Source: Ruminococcus sp. UNK.MGS-30
Lineage (GTDB): Bacteria > Bacillota > Clostridia > Oscillospirales > Ruminococcaceae
Direction: 5' to 3'
DNA length: 64,000 nt
Assembly: GCA_000980705.1 (NCBI GenBank)
Contig: LBCK01000004.1
Span: 124,001 to 188,000, forward strand
In this document: positions 17,489 through 24,949 of the stretch, in pieces
Numbering within the stretch: the first letter of the stretch is position 1
How the letters are laid out: every line of letters begins with the position of its first letter
Program-made: the position numbers and the translations under genes
Notes under the pieces: model-generated
What the model was told of the DNA's origin: nothing
Seen by the model: only the letters and a program-made list of their open reading frames with translations
Database searches by the model: none

Positions 17489-17517
17489 ATATTACCATAC
17501 CTTTCGGCGTATAGCAA
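17489..17517 (-). promoter_or_regulatory. TTGCTA-type phage promoter 2, in front of the acidic-protein gene
   Basis: Minus strand TTGCTA (17517-17512), 17 bp, TAATAT (17494-17489). Upstream of the -35 the text TTCTGTACATTTAGCC matches the region upstream of promoter 3 (TTCTGTAGATTTAGCC). The leader runs into CGGAGGAAAAACACA ATG. The 300-bp gap 17443-17745 holds this promoter, a 38-bp element (17587-17624) also found at 19564-19601, and the hairpin at 17645-17683. Confidence 0.7.
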
Positions 17518-17644
17518 GCGGCTAAATGTACAGAACATAAGGCGATATTTCCGCTGTATATTTGGTGGATCTGACACTGGATAAACTTGCTTTTCTATGG
17601 TAAAATACAGTACAATGGAAAAGGCATCTCGGAAAATTGCAGCC

Positions 17645-17683
17645 ACCAACCAAGCCCCGCACAGTTCGCCTGTGTGGGGCTGG
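17645..17683. terminator. Large GC-rich hairpin after the zinc-ribbon gene
   Basis: CCAAGCCCCGCACAG and CTGTGTGGGGCTGG form a stem of about 13 bp around TTCGC. On the plus strand it is followed by TTTTG. On the minus strand it lies 60 bp after the stop of the zinc-ribbon gene. It probably ends the zinc-ribbon/cyclotransferase transcript, or serves both strands. Confidence 0.5.
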
Positions 17684-17745
17684 TTTTGACTTTGGGCAGT
17701 TTTTCGGCAAGTGCTCTGAAAGCCCACACAGGGCAAACAGGGCGG

Positions 17746-17946
17746 TTACATGGGGAACTTTCGGTGCATTACAGACAGGATTTTCTCCCGTTCCTCCGTG
17801 GAAACGCCGATGCTTTCCAGTGCCTGCCGAATGCCGCAGTCCGGGCAAATGGGCGTTTGGTTGTCCGTTCTGGAAAGTGCAGGCACACCAGAATATGACT
17901 TTCCGCAAAGTGGGCAGATTGCCGAAATTGGCTTATCCGTTTTCAT
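17746..17946 (-). CDS. Small zinc-ribbon phage protein
   Basis: 66 residues, MKTDKPISAICPLCGKSYSG, with two CxxC pairs (CPLCG at about 11 and CPDCG at about 34) and the tail RQALESIGVSTEEREKIL. This short protein is common in Clostridia prophages and has no assigned function. It may bind nucleic acid or act as a zinc-stabilised adaptor. Its start overlaps the 3' end of the cyclotransferase gene by 14 bp, so the two are probably co-translated. Confidence 0.8.
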   Translation of the reverse strand: MKTDKPISAICPLCGKSYSGVPALSRTDNQTPICPDCGIRQALESIGVSTEEREKILSVMHRKFPM

Positions 17947-18397
17947 GGTGGTACACCTCCCGTTCGCTGATGTCCATGGCTTTCCGCAGGTGTTTCATGT
18001 CAAAACCGAACTGGCGGTATCCGTCCACACAGGTGCGGATGTAGGCAGAAGTGGGAATGCCCAGTTTCCGTTCCTTGTGCATGATGTACACAAAGGCGGT
18101 CAGCTTTTTTCTGGTTTCTGCAAGGGGAAGTTCCAGTTCCGTTTTGTAGTAGAAATGGGGATACCCCTCATAGCGGTCAAGGGCAAGTTCATCTCGTTCC
18201 GACACCGACCAGACTGCCGCCGGAACGGTACAGCCCTGCTTGGGTTCGATGGTCAGATAGGAACCGGTCTTACTGCCTTTGAACAGCAACTGGTAATTTG
18301 GGATCTCCGCAGTCCCCACAATTCTGGCATCCGGGCAGCGGAACTGCATCTGTTTCACGTTCAGATTGCTGCCGTAGGCAAGGTAAAACTTTTTCAT
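17933..18397 (-). CDS. Gamma-glutamylcyclotransferase-like (GGCT/AIG2 fold) protein
   Basis: 154 residues with the family signature YGSNLN at 8-13 and the catalytic glutamate in LDRYEGYP at about residue 77. Family enzymes release 5-oxoproline from gamma-glutamyl amides. Its neighbour is an amidoligase of the glutamine-synthetase-like fold. Published comparative genomics links such pairs as makers and removers of amide/peptide adducts, so this protein may trim or reverse the adduct. AAAGGA precedes ATG 18397. The substrate is unknown. Confidence 0.85.
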   Translation of the reverse strand: MKKFYLAYGSNLNVKQMQFRCPDARIVGTAEIPNYQLLFKGSKTGSYLTIEPKQGCTVPAAVWSVSERDELALDRYEGYPHFYYKTELELPLAETRKKLTAFVYIMHKERKLGIPTSAYIRTCVDGYRQFGFDMKHLRKAMDISEREVYHHENG

Positions 18398-18487
18398 GTG
18401 ATCAAATCCTTTCTGAAAGGGATACCCTTTCACCACCATAAGACCGCCGAAGCGGTCTGGTGTAGCTGGTAGCAAAAGGCTGTCTCT

Positions 18488-19429
18488 TTATCTGCCGAAC
18501 CGGAAGGCTGCATCGCCATCAAGGTTCTTGGTAAGAAAATTTCTCGCTGTGGCGAACTCCTCGCCGACCAATCCCAGCCGGATCAGCCATGTACGCATGG
18601 CGAATTTCGGGTTTTCCGTTTGCTGTGGTTTCGGACTGGCGGTTCGTAGTCCCTTTGCCATTTCGGAAAGGGCAAGGCAAAGTTGTATGTAGCTTTTCAG
18701 CTGTCCGGCATGAAGTCCGTTTTTCCTGCCGTTGGCAGGCTTGTCGAATTGAAATAACCGGAATTCAATTGTGCCTTTTGTAAAAGTTGCGTGATAGTTC
18801 AGCATGTGGTATCGGCTGTCGTTGTAGTGTTGATTTCTGCCGTAATTTGCACCGTTCGCCGTATACCAGATGTCTGCGAACTGTGCCATGTTGGTGGGCT
18901 TTTTTCGGTTCAGCTGTTCGATGAATTGGGGATTGACCGTTCTGCAATATCGGTTCATTCTGCCTTGGTCGATTTTCAGGGCATCTGCAATCAGTCGTTC
19001 ATGGCTCGCCATAAGGTTGGCGAGGTTTCGCAGGGTTTGCGGTGTGTGTCCATTCGCTCCGATGTGGATGTGAACGCCTGCACCAACTCCGGCGTGGGAA
19101 ATCGCTCCGGCTTTTCTGAGTTTGCGTACCAGTTCCTGCAAGGTTTCAATGTCCTCGTATTTCAGAATCGGTGTGACCAGTTCGCACTTTTCGGCATCGC
19201 ATCCTGCAATGCTGACGTCTTTCTGGAATTTCCATTCTCTGCCCTGTGCATCCCATGCCGACCAAGTGCTGTAGCCGTTTCGGCTGGCGGTGTATTCGTA
19301 TCTGCCCGTGCCGAAATGGTCGGCGGCAAGTCTGGCAGCCCGTTCTCTGGTGATGTGGTTCATCTCAATCTCCACGCCAATGGTCTGCTTTTTCAGGTTT
19401 TCAATCTGTCTTTCTGTTTTAGCGTTCAT
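18488..19429 (-). CDS. Amidoligase (glutamine-synthetase-like COOH-NH2 ligase)
   Basis: 313 residues, MNAKTERQIENLKKQTIGVE. Amidoligase_2 features are visible: the metal-binding GVEIEMN (18-24), GVGAGVHIHIGANGHTPQ (about 115-132), the tyrosine/asparagine-rich middle, and TIEFRLFQF (about 217). The family forms amide bonds using ATP, probably adding an amino acid or peptide tag to a carboxylate. The last 45 residues (NPKFAMRTWLIRLGLVGEEF) are also present in the neighbour at 19829-20497. It has its own TTGCTA promoter and GGAGGAAAACATT before ATG 19429. Target unknown. Cell wall, protein or nucleotide modification are all possible. Confidence 0.85.
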   Translation of the reverse strand: MNAKTERQIENLKKQTIGVEIEMNHITRERAARLAADHFGTGRYEYTASRNGYSTWSAWDAQGREWKFQKDVSIAGCDAEKCELVTPILKYEDIETLQELVRKLRKAGAISHAGVGAGVHIHIGANGHTPQTLRNLANLMASHERLIADALKIDQGRMNRYCRTVNPQFIEQLNRKKPTNMAQFADIWYTANGANYGRNQHYNDSRYHMLNYHATFTKGTIEFRLFQFDKPANGRKNGLHAGQLKSYIQLCLALSEMAKGLRTASPKPQQTENPKFAMRTWLIRLGLVGEEFATARNFLTKNLDGDAAFRFGR

Positions 19430-19475
19430 AATGTTTTCCTCCGTAGTTTCGGGCTTTTTTCCTTTTGTTGTAACC

Positions 19476-19504
19476 ATATTAACTCTAAACGGAGGAGATA
19501 GCAA
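19476..19504 (-). promoter_or_regulatory. TTGCTA-type phage promoter 3, in front of the amidoligase
   Basis: Minus strand TTGCTA (19504-19499), 17 bp, TAATAT (19481-19476), then GGTTACAACAAAAGG and the ribosome site CGGAGGAAAACATT. The leader resembles those of promoters 2 and 4 over about 50 nt. A 38-bp element shared with the 17.6-kb region lies upstream (19564-19601). Confidence 0.72.
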
Positions 19505-19608
19505 GTGGCTAAATCTACAGAAAATGAGGTCAAAAGATTGTGTAGAATACACTCTTGCAATTCTTGCGATTGTATGGTAACATACCGTACAATGGAGAAG
19601 GTTTCGCC

Positions 19609-19857
19609 TTATTTTTTTGCCTTGGATACGGTCTGGAAACTGTCGATTTCGGGAATCAGAGCAAGGGAAGAACCATTCTCCCACCGCATATGAATGCTGC
19701 CCGCATCATCAATGTGCGTAACCACACCAACCGTTCCGGGAAGAATCGGATATTTTTCATTTCGCATAGAAATCAGCTGTAATTTCGTTCCGACAGGGTA
19801 CTTTTTTCGCAGCTGTTCCAGATATGATTCACTCGGAAACTGCAGCAGTATCACCAA
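19609..19857 (-). CDS. DUF4314 protein
   Basis: 82 residues, MVILLQFPSESYLEQLRKKY. The DUF4314 pattern is complete: PVGTKLQLISM, LPGTVGVVTHIDDAGSIHMRW and NGSSLALIPEID. This reads as an SH3-like small barrel. The family is common in conjugative elements and phages of Clostridia and has no known biochemical role. It overlaps the preceding gene by 29 bp, so both are expressed together from promoter 4. The stop is followed by the conserved 38-bp element. Confidence 0.82.
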   Translation of the reverse strand: MVILLQFPSESYLEQLRKKYPVGTKLQLISMRNEKYPILPGTVGVVTHIDDAGSIHMRWENGSSLALIPEIDSFQTVSKAKK

Positions 19858-20497
19858 CCTTTCTGAATGCGGAATTGCCGGACAGATGCCGAAGAATGAC
19901 CTTTCTTGCCGCCTTGAATTCTGCCCCCACCATTCCCAGACGAATCAGGAAACACCGCATGGTGTACTTGGGATTGTCGGAGGTGTCCGGTTTGCGGTTG
20001 ATGCGGCTCTGGTTCTTGGCAAATTCGCAGAGCATGGAAATGAAGGTGCAGTAGGCATCTGCATCACCATCCTGTTCGACTGTAAACCACGGAAATTCCA
20101 CCTTTTCATCCGATGGAATGATGTCCAGTGAATCTGTTTGAAAAGCAGCCTGAAAAAGGGCAGCCTTGTTTTCGCAGATTTGCCGGAGATTGCCCAGTGT
20201 ATGCTCCGTGAAGAAATCAGCTGGCATCTGCACAGTCAAGCCTTTAGATTCCAGTTCTGATGTGTCCGGAACAGCATAGCCCTGATTCTCCAGTTCGGCA
20301 AGAAGCCGTTCTGTTTCCTCACGGTCGGCTTGGTCGCTGATTTCCAGATTACCGGACTTGGTAACAGTGTAGCATTCACCGATTTTGTAGGCACAGGTGG
20401 GCATATACTGATATTCTGCTGTTGTTCCAATGATCATGGCTACCACCCACGCCAGTTTCTTTCGATTTTCTCCTGCAAAATGAAATTCAATTATCAT
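19829..20497 (-). CDS. Phage protein sharing the amidoligase C-terminal domain (often annotated as virulence protein)
   Basis: 222 residues, MIIEFHFAGENRKKLAWVVA. The N-terminal half (GENRKKLAWVVAMIIGTTAE, then YKIGECYTVTKSGNLEI) is a family frequently labelled virulence protein in Clostridia prophages, without functional proof. The C-terminal 45 residues (NPKYTMRCFLIRLGMVGAEF, ending AFRKVGD) match the amidoligase C terminus with the same spacing. This points to a shared docking or regulatory domain. GGAGGAAAACAT precedes ATG 20497. It is driven by a TTGCTA-type promoter. Confidence 0.75.
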   Translation of the reverse strand: MIIEFHFAGENRKKLAWVVAMIIGTTAEYQYMPTCAYKIGECYTVTKSGNLEISDQADREETERLLAELENQGYAVPDTSELESKGLTVQMPADFFTEHTLGNLRQICENKAALFQAAFQTDSLDIIPSDEKVEFPWFTVEQDGDADAYCTFISMLCEFAKNQSRINRKPDTSDNPKYTMRCFLIRLGMVGAEFKAARKVILRHLSGNSAFRKVGDTAAVSE

Positions 20498-20542
20498 ATG
20501 TTTTCCTCCCGATTTTCGGTGATTTGCCTTTCGGCAGTACAT

Positions 20543-20571
20543 ATGTTAACTCTTTTTTCCACAGATAGCAA
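20543..20571 (-). promoter_or_regulatory. TTGCTA-type phage promoter 4
   Basis: Minus strand TTGCTA (20571-20566), 17 bp, TAACAT (20548-20543), then a leader with CCGAAAGGCAAA and CGGGAGGAAAACAT. It starts transcription of the 20497-19609 gene pair and lies directly after the stop of the cytosine methyltransferase gene. Confidence 0.7.
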
Positions 20572-20588
20572 CTGTGAGATGTGTAGAA

Positions 20589-22331
20589 TTATTTCCCCTC
20601 GTTTTGTGCATAATAGGCGATTCCTGCCAGCACAAACAAAGCGTTGCTTGAAGCGATACCATTTCCCCACATTTTATAGGCAGCACTATCAGAATACGGA
20701 TTCTTCAGCCACTTTTCAATCTGCTTACGGGATTTTGGTTTGCAGGTCTTACCGACAGCTTTGTTGTATGTTTCAAAAACATTCTGCCACCAATTTATCT
20801 GTTCTTCGGTCGGATTTTCAATGCCAATATCATCACACCACCAAGTCGGCATACCTTGCAGTAACGCGCATTCCTGGGGTGTCAGTCGTCTTACGATGTA
20901 TTCAATTTCAGGAGTGCTGTCATTGACAACAGGCGGATCTTTGTAATCCGATGCTACAAGTGTGTTTGCTTTTTCCTTTTCAGCAACAGTATGGTGGGAA
21001 TTTTTGCTTGTGGAGTATTTCGGATGAGCGATTCCGCCTGCCCCCGATGCAACGATTGTAGGAGATTTTTCTTCTTCCACCTGAAAACTGAATCGTGCGT
21101 TGTATCCCTGATTCATGGCAGGTCTGCCGATGCCGTAGGAGATGGCGTGGGTTTCTACACAGTTCAGCGTATACATGGTTTCCGATTCCTTGTATCCGTC
21201 ACCATGATGTGAAGGTCTGCTACCGTTTCCTTCAACTACTACCATTCCGCCTTGATTTTTGCAAGGTGACTGATTGCTGGTATCAATGGTTCTTGAAGTA
21301 TCTGCTTCATAAAATCCGCTGTTTGGATTGTTCGACAGCATAGAATTACTGTATTTTCCACAGATACCATATGCCTTTGGAACGAAAAGTGTCTGGTCGT
21401 TATTGCAGGAAAGAGTAGCAGATTTGTTTTTCTGAATCAACGCTCCACGTCCACTATTTCCGTGACCACATCGTATTTTCAGTGTTGCAGGAACAACCGA
21501 TGATTCCACCACAAAAGGCTGATTGTTTCCGCCTGTTCCATAAGTTGCAGAAACTGTCTGAGCAACATTAAGAGGTCCTGTGTATCTGGTATCCTGAGAA
21601 TGATTCTCGAACATCAGCCCTGAGCCTGTTTCTTCAGAGCAGTTTCCAAAACTTTGGGCAGTTTCTTGCCACGCTCTGAAGCTCTCCGCAGAATACCCAG
21701 ACATGCCTTCTGACTCAAATAATATTTTTGAGGCACATCCGCCCTCAAAATCTGCGACAAGGTAGACACGCATTCTTCTCTGGGGTACGCCCCAGTATTG
21801 AGCATCGAACGTCCTGTAGGCGACAGAGAAATTTTCACCCATGATTTCTCCTGCCTTTGTCCATTTTTCAGGTTTAGGGACAGATAAATCTGCGTCTTTA
21901 ATCTTACAGAATTCTTCGAGGACACATCGGAAGTCTTCTCCGCCATTTGAGGAGAATGCTCCTGTGACATTTTCCCACACTGCAAATCTCGGATATTTTC
22001 CATTGGTTGCACCTCTCATTTCCTTTATAATTCTGATTGCCTGAAAGAAAAGTCCTGAACGCTCTGCATTCAAGCCCTGACGCTTGCCTGCAACTGAAAG
22101 ATCAGTACAGGGCGAGCCAAAGGTAATAATATCCACAGGTTCAATTTCTGCACCGTTGACGCTGTTGATGTCACCAAGGTGCTTTACAAAAGGCAGTCGC
22201 TTTTCGGTTACAGCGATAGGAAAAGGTTCAATTTCTGATTTCCAGACAGGCACGATGCCGGAAAGCATAGCCATCATGGGGAATGTTCCTGAGCCATCAA
22301 AAAGGCTGCCGAGCGTAAGAGGTTTATTCAT
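20589..22331 (-). CDS. Phage DNA (cytosine-5-)-methyltransferase
   Basis: 580 residues. C5-methyltransferase motifs: SLFDGSGTFPMMAMLSG (motif I, about 9), the catalytic PC in TFGSPCTDLSVAGKRQGL (motif IV, about 74), ENVTG (motif VI, about 119), QRRMRVYLVAD (motif VIII), and the C-terminal RLTPQECALLQG and GNGIASSNAL (IX-X). Between VIII and IX lies a long variable target-recognition region (about 200-460) of repeated blocks ending in text like PTIVASGAGG and NTLVASDYKDPPVV. This is typical of phage methyltransferases with several specificities. It should protect phage DNA from host restriction. Its ATG overlaps the next upstream gene by 8 bp. Confidence 0.93.
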   Translation of the reverse strand: MNKPLTLGSLFDGSGTFPMMAMLSGIVPVWKSEIEPFPIAVTEKRLPFVKHLGDINSVNGAEIEPVDIITFGSPCTDLSVAGKRQGLNAERSGLFFQAIRIIKEMRGATNGKYPRFAVWENVTGAFSSNGGEDFRCVLEEFCKIKDADLSVPKPEKWTKAGEIMGENFSVAYRTFDAQYWGVPQRRMRVYLVADFEGGCASKILFESEGMSGYSAESFRAWQETAQSFGNCSEETGSGLMFENHSQDTRYTGPLNVAQTVSATYGTGGNNQPFVVESSVVPATLKIRCGHGNSGRGALIQKNKSATLSCNNDQTLFVPKAYGICGKYSNSMLSNNPNSGFYEADTSRTIDTSNQSPCKNQGGMVVVEGNGSRPSHHGDGYKESETMYTLNCVETHAISYGIGRPAMNQGYNARFSFQVEEEKSPTIVASGAGGIAHPKYSTSKNSHHTVAEKEKANTLVASDYKDPPVVNDSTPEIEYIVRRLTPQECALLQGMPTWWCDDIGIENPTEEQINWWQNVFETYNKAVGKTCKPKSRKQIEKWLKNPYSDSAAYKMWGNGIASSNALFVLAGIAYYAQNEGK

Positions 22332-23583
22332 CAGGCTTTTCCACCTCTTTTACAAGTTCACAGTAAGGTATCTGCTGTCCGTCACGGATAACATACACAC
22401 CGTCAGCATCGCCGGTATCCTCAACATAGCGGCGGAGAATAACAGATGCATACTTTTCATCCAGTTCCATTGTGTAACAGATGCGGTTCATTTGCTCACA
22501 AGCCATAAGGGTTGAACCGCTGCCGCCAAACGTATCAATAACTACACCATTTGCCTGTGTGGAATTTCCGATAGGATAGCTTAAAAGGTCAAGTGGCTTT
22601 GAAGTTGGGTGATTTGCATTGCGTTTCGGCTTATCAAAATTCCAGATGGTCGTTTGTTTGCGATCTGAATACCAATGATGCTTGCCGTTCTGCATAAAGC
22701 CATACAGCACAGGTTCGTGCTGCCACTGATAATCCGAGCGTCCAAGCACCAGACTATCTTTCACCCAGATACAGCAGCCTGCAAGATGAAATCCGGCATC
22801 AATGAAAGCCTTTCTGAAATTCAGTCCCTCCGTATCCGCATGGAATACATAGGCTGCACCGCCTTTTTCAAGGTGGTCAGCCATACACTTGAATGAAGCA
22901 AGAAGAAAGTTGTAGAATTCTTCGTTTTTCATACTGTCATTCTGAATGGTAAGTCCACTGGAACTCTTGAAAGAAACGCCATATGGAGGATCGGTCAGAA
23001 TGAGATTTGCCTTGGTGTCACCCATGAGAGCAGATACATCTTCTGCAGATGTGGCATCACCGCACATCAGCTTGTGTCTGCCAACTGTCCATATATCGCC
23101 ACGCTGGACAAAAGCTGCTTTTTCCAGTGCAGTGGTGAGGTCGAAATCATCGTCTTTCACTGTGTCACCGCTGTTTGTATCAAACAAATCTGCAATTTCA
23201 GCTTCATCAAAGCCGGTCAGACCAAGGTCAAAACCGAGATTCTGCAATTCTTCCATTTCAACGGACAGCAATTCTTCGTCCCAGCCAGCATCTAACGCCA
23301 TCCGGTTGTCAGCAAGAATATACGCTTTCTTCTGTGCTTCCGTCAGATGGTCGGCATACACACAGGGTACTTCTGCAATGCCTTCTTCCTTTGCCGCCAT
23401 GATGCGTCCATGTCCAGCCAGCACATTGTATTCCCGGTCGATAATGACCGGATTCACAAAGCCAAACTCACGAAGGGAAGAGCGAAGTTTCAGGATCTGT
23501 TCCTTGTTGTGGGTTCTGGCATTATTCGCATATGGCACTAACTTGTTGATGTCAACAAGCTGAAATTCTGTGGTTGTGGTCAT
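22324..23583 (-). CDS. ParB/Srx-domain plus N6/N4 DNA methyltransferase
   Basis: 419 residues. The N-terminal ParB-like domain (about 8-110) shows LVPYANNARTHNKEQI and VLAGHGRIMAAKEEGI. The methyltransferase half has LILTDPPYGVSF (motif IV) and VIDTFGGSGSTLMACEQMNR (motif I), the permuted beta-class order. Such fusions are common beside phage terminase genes and are thought to modify phage DNA. It is coupled to the upstream 52-residue gene by ATGA. Confidence 0.93.
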   Translation of the reverse strand: MTTTTEFQLVDINKLVPYANNARTHNKEQILKLRSSLREFGFVNPVIIDREYNVLAGHGRIMAAKEEGIAEVPCVYADHLTEAQKKAYILADNRMALDAGWDEELLSVEMEELQNLGFDLGLTGFDEAEIADLFDTNSGDTVKDDDFDLTTALEKAAFVQRGDIWTVGRHKLMCGDATSAEDVSALMGDTKANLILTDPPYGVSFKSSSGLTIQNDSMKNEEFYNFLLASFKCMADHLEKGGAAYVFHADTEGLNFRKAFIDAGFHLAGCCIWVKDSLVLGRSDYQWQHEPVLYGFMQNGKHHWYSDRKQTTIWNFDKPKRNANHPTSKPLDLLSYPIGNSTQANGVVIDTFGGSGSTLMACEQMNRICYTMELDEKYASVILRRYVEDTGDADGVYVIRDGQQIPYCELVKEVEKPDE

Positions 23584-23738
23584 GCTCCATTCCTCCGCTT
23601 CAAAACTTTCTGTAAGCCTTTTCTGGCATCCAGCACTTTTCCGCTGACCGCCTGTCCTTTTATGGTGCGGTATTGCTGTTTGGTCATCTTTTGGCGATTG
23701 GCTTTCAAATCTCGCCAGAACTGGGTATCTTCTTTCAT
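23580..23738 (-). CDS. Small basic phage protein, unknown function
   Basis: 52 residues, MKEDTQFWRDLKANRQKMTK then QQYRTIKGQAVSGKV and a basic tail LQKVLKRRNGA. It lies between small terminase and the ParB-methyltransferase, with the start 8 bp after the terminase stop and a stop overlapping the next ATG. The spacing and basic composition support it as real. The text resembles short proteins seen at this place in other Clostridia prophages. No function known. Confidence 0.7.
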   Translation of the reverse strand: MKEDTQFWRDLKANRQKMTKQQYRTIKGQAVSGKVLDARKGLQKVLKRRNGA

Positions 23739-23745
23739 GTATTTC

Positions 23746-24306
23746 TCACTTTCTGCTGCTCAGGAGCTGTTCCATCAAATCATCCTGCGGTGTACCGTCA
23801 AATTTGGTCGTGCAGTTCTGTTTCACAATATCGAAAATCTCATACCAGAGCAAATTTGCCTGTTTCTGAAATGTCTGGCTCATCTGCACAAACGGAGAGG
23901 CGATAACGCCGCCAGTGGTCGGATGCTTTCCCAGCAGTCCATAGGTACTGAGGGCTTCTTCACACTGTACAAATCGGGCGAATGCCTGCGAGTAGCTTTC
24001 CAGCAGCCGTTTGTTGACGTGCTTTTCACAGCCACGCTGTTTCAGCCAGAGCCACGTTTCTTTGTACACAATGTCTGCTCCCAGCGGTTTTCCGTTCTTC
24101 TGCCGGGCAGACAAGTACGCACTGGGACTTGGCATATCCGCACCGGTCAAATCAGCGGCATCGTCCAGATCAGCTGCATCCAATTCCGGAGCATGAAACT
24201 CCATAATATCTGCATCCTTGCCCTCTGCGATCTTGTCGGAGAGGGCCTTCGGCTTATCGCCCGCACGAACTCGTCTGCCGCCTCTTCTTGTACCGTCCTT
24301 TGCCAT
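23746..24306 (-). CDS. terS: Terminase small subunit, P27-type
   Basis: 186 residues, MAKDGTRRGGRRVRAGDKPK. The basic N-terminal DNA-binding start is followed by an acidic linker (PELDAADLDDAADLTGAD). The helical P27 core is at about 75-170 (YKETWLWLKQRGCEKHVNKR, LLGKHPTTGGVIASPFVQMS). It recognises the packaging site and regulates the large subunit. It is separated from terL by seven other genes. AGGTG precedes ATG 24306, and a terminator lies 21 bp upstream. Confidence 0.9.
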   Translation of the reverse strand: MAKDGTRRGGRRVRAGDKPKALSDKIAEGKDADIMEFHAPELDAADLDDAADLTGADMPSPSAYLSARQKNGKPLGADIVYKETWLWLKQRGCEKHVNKRLLESYSQAFARFVQCEEALSTYGLLGKHPTTGGVIASPFVQMSQTFQKQANLLWYEIFDIVKQNCTTKFDGTPQDDLMEQLLSSRK

Positions 24307-24327
24307 CTGATTTCACCTGCCTTTTGA

Positions 24328-24360
24328 GAAAAAAACAGCCGAAACTGCGTAGGTTTCGGC
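24328..24360 (-). terminator. Rho-independent terminator before small terminase
   Basis: GCCGAAAC, loop CTACGCA, GTTTCGGC (24360-24338 on the minus strand) followed by TGTTTTTTT. It sits between HNH and terS and ends 21 bp before the terS start codon, where it would shut off packaging and methylation genes unless transcription is antiterminated. Confidence 0.75.
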
Positions 24361-24489
24361 TTGTTTGCATATTTTCGGGGTTAATCCCCCGTTTGAACCT
24401 TGGTTTTTGTGCGTGAGAGGGAACGCCGGTCTGTAAAAAATTCACAATTAGCGATTTTTATCCCCCCACCGGCAGCATTTCTGACACAA

Positions 24490-24840
24490 TCAATACCGAT
24501 AGACGGGATTTCGGTCTTCCGTCCATGTCTTGCGGTCGTGGCAGGACTTGCATAACGCCTGCCAGTTGCTTTCATCCCACATCAAGTGCGGATCACCACG
24601 GTGAGGAATGATATGGTCGACCACGGTCGCTGCCGTGAACCGCCCCTGTGCTTTGCACCGCACACACAAAGGATGCCGGCGGAGGTACGCCTTGCTCAGT
24701 CTCTGCCACTTGCTGCCGTAGCCACGCTTGGCAGCAGACGGTCGGTCTGGATGCAGTGCCTTGTGCTGTTCACAGTAGCGGCTGTCGGTAAGGTTCGGAC
24801 AGCCTGGGTGACTGCACGGGCGTTTACTCTTCCTCGGCAT
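24490..24840 (-). CDS. HNH endonuclease
   Basis: 116 residues, MPRKSKRPCSHPGCPNLTDS. An N-terminal zinc cluster (CSHPGCPN, CEQHK) precedes the HNH core: LCVRCKAQG, ATVVDHIIPHRGD and NWQALCKSCHDRKT. Phage HNH proteins next to terminase are needed with terminase for DNA cutting at cos/packaging in HK97-like phages. The position immediately before terS fits that role. GGAGGTG precedes ATG 24840. Confidence 0.92.
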   Translation of the reverse strand: MPRKSKRPCSHPGCPNLTDSRYCEQHKALHPDRPSAAKRGYGSKWQRLSKAYLRRHPLCVRCKAQGRFTAATVVDHIIPHRGDPHLMWDESNWQALCKSCHDRKTWTEDRNPVYRY

Positions 24841-24866
24841 AGCCGACACCTCCTTCGAGTATAACA

Positions 24867-24897
24867 AAAGCCGCTGCGGTCAGATCACAACGGCTTT
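24867..24897 (-). promoter_or_regulatory. Hairpin in the HNH leader, with a possible upstream promoter
   Basis: AAAGCCG (24897-24891 on the minus strand) pairs with CGGCTTT (24873-24867), followed by TGTTATAC. Upstream, TTGACT and TAAACT are 17 bp apart in the gap after the DUF1492 gene (24898-24949). It could be a weak terminator or attenuator at the switch from early to packaging genes. Confidence 0.4.
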
Positions 24898-24949
24898 ACA
24901 TAATTCTTCTATTATACAGTTTACCACATATCCTCGTGTAAGTCAAGTT

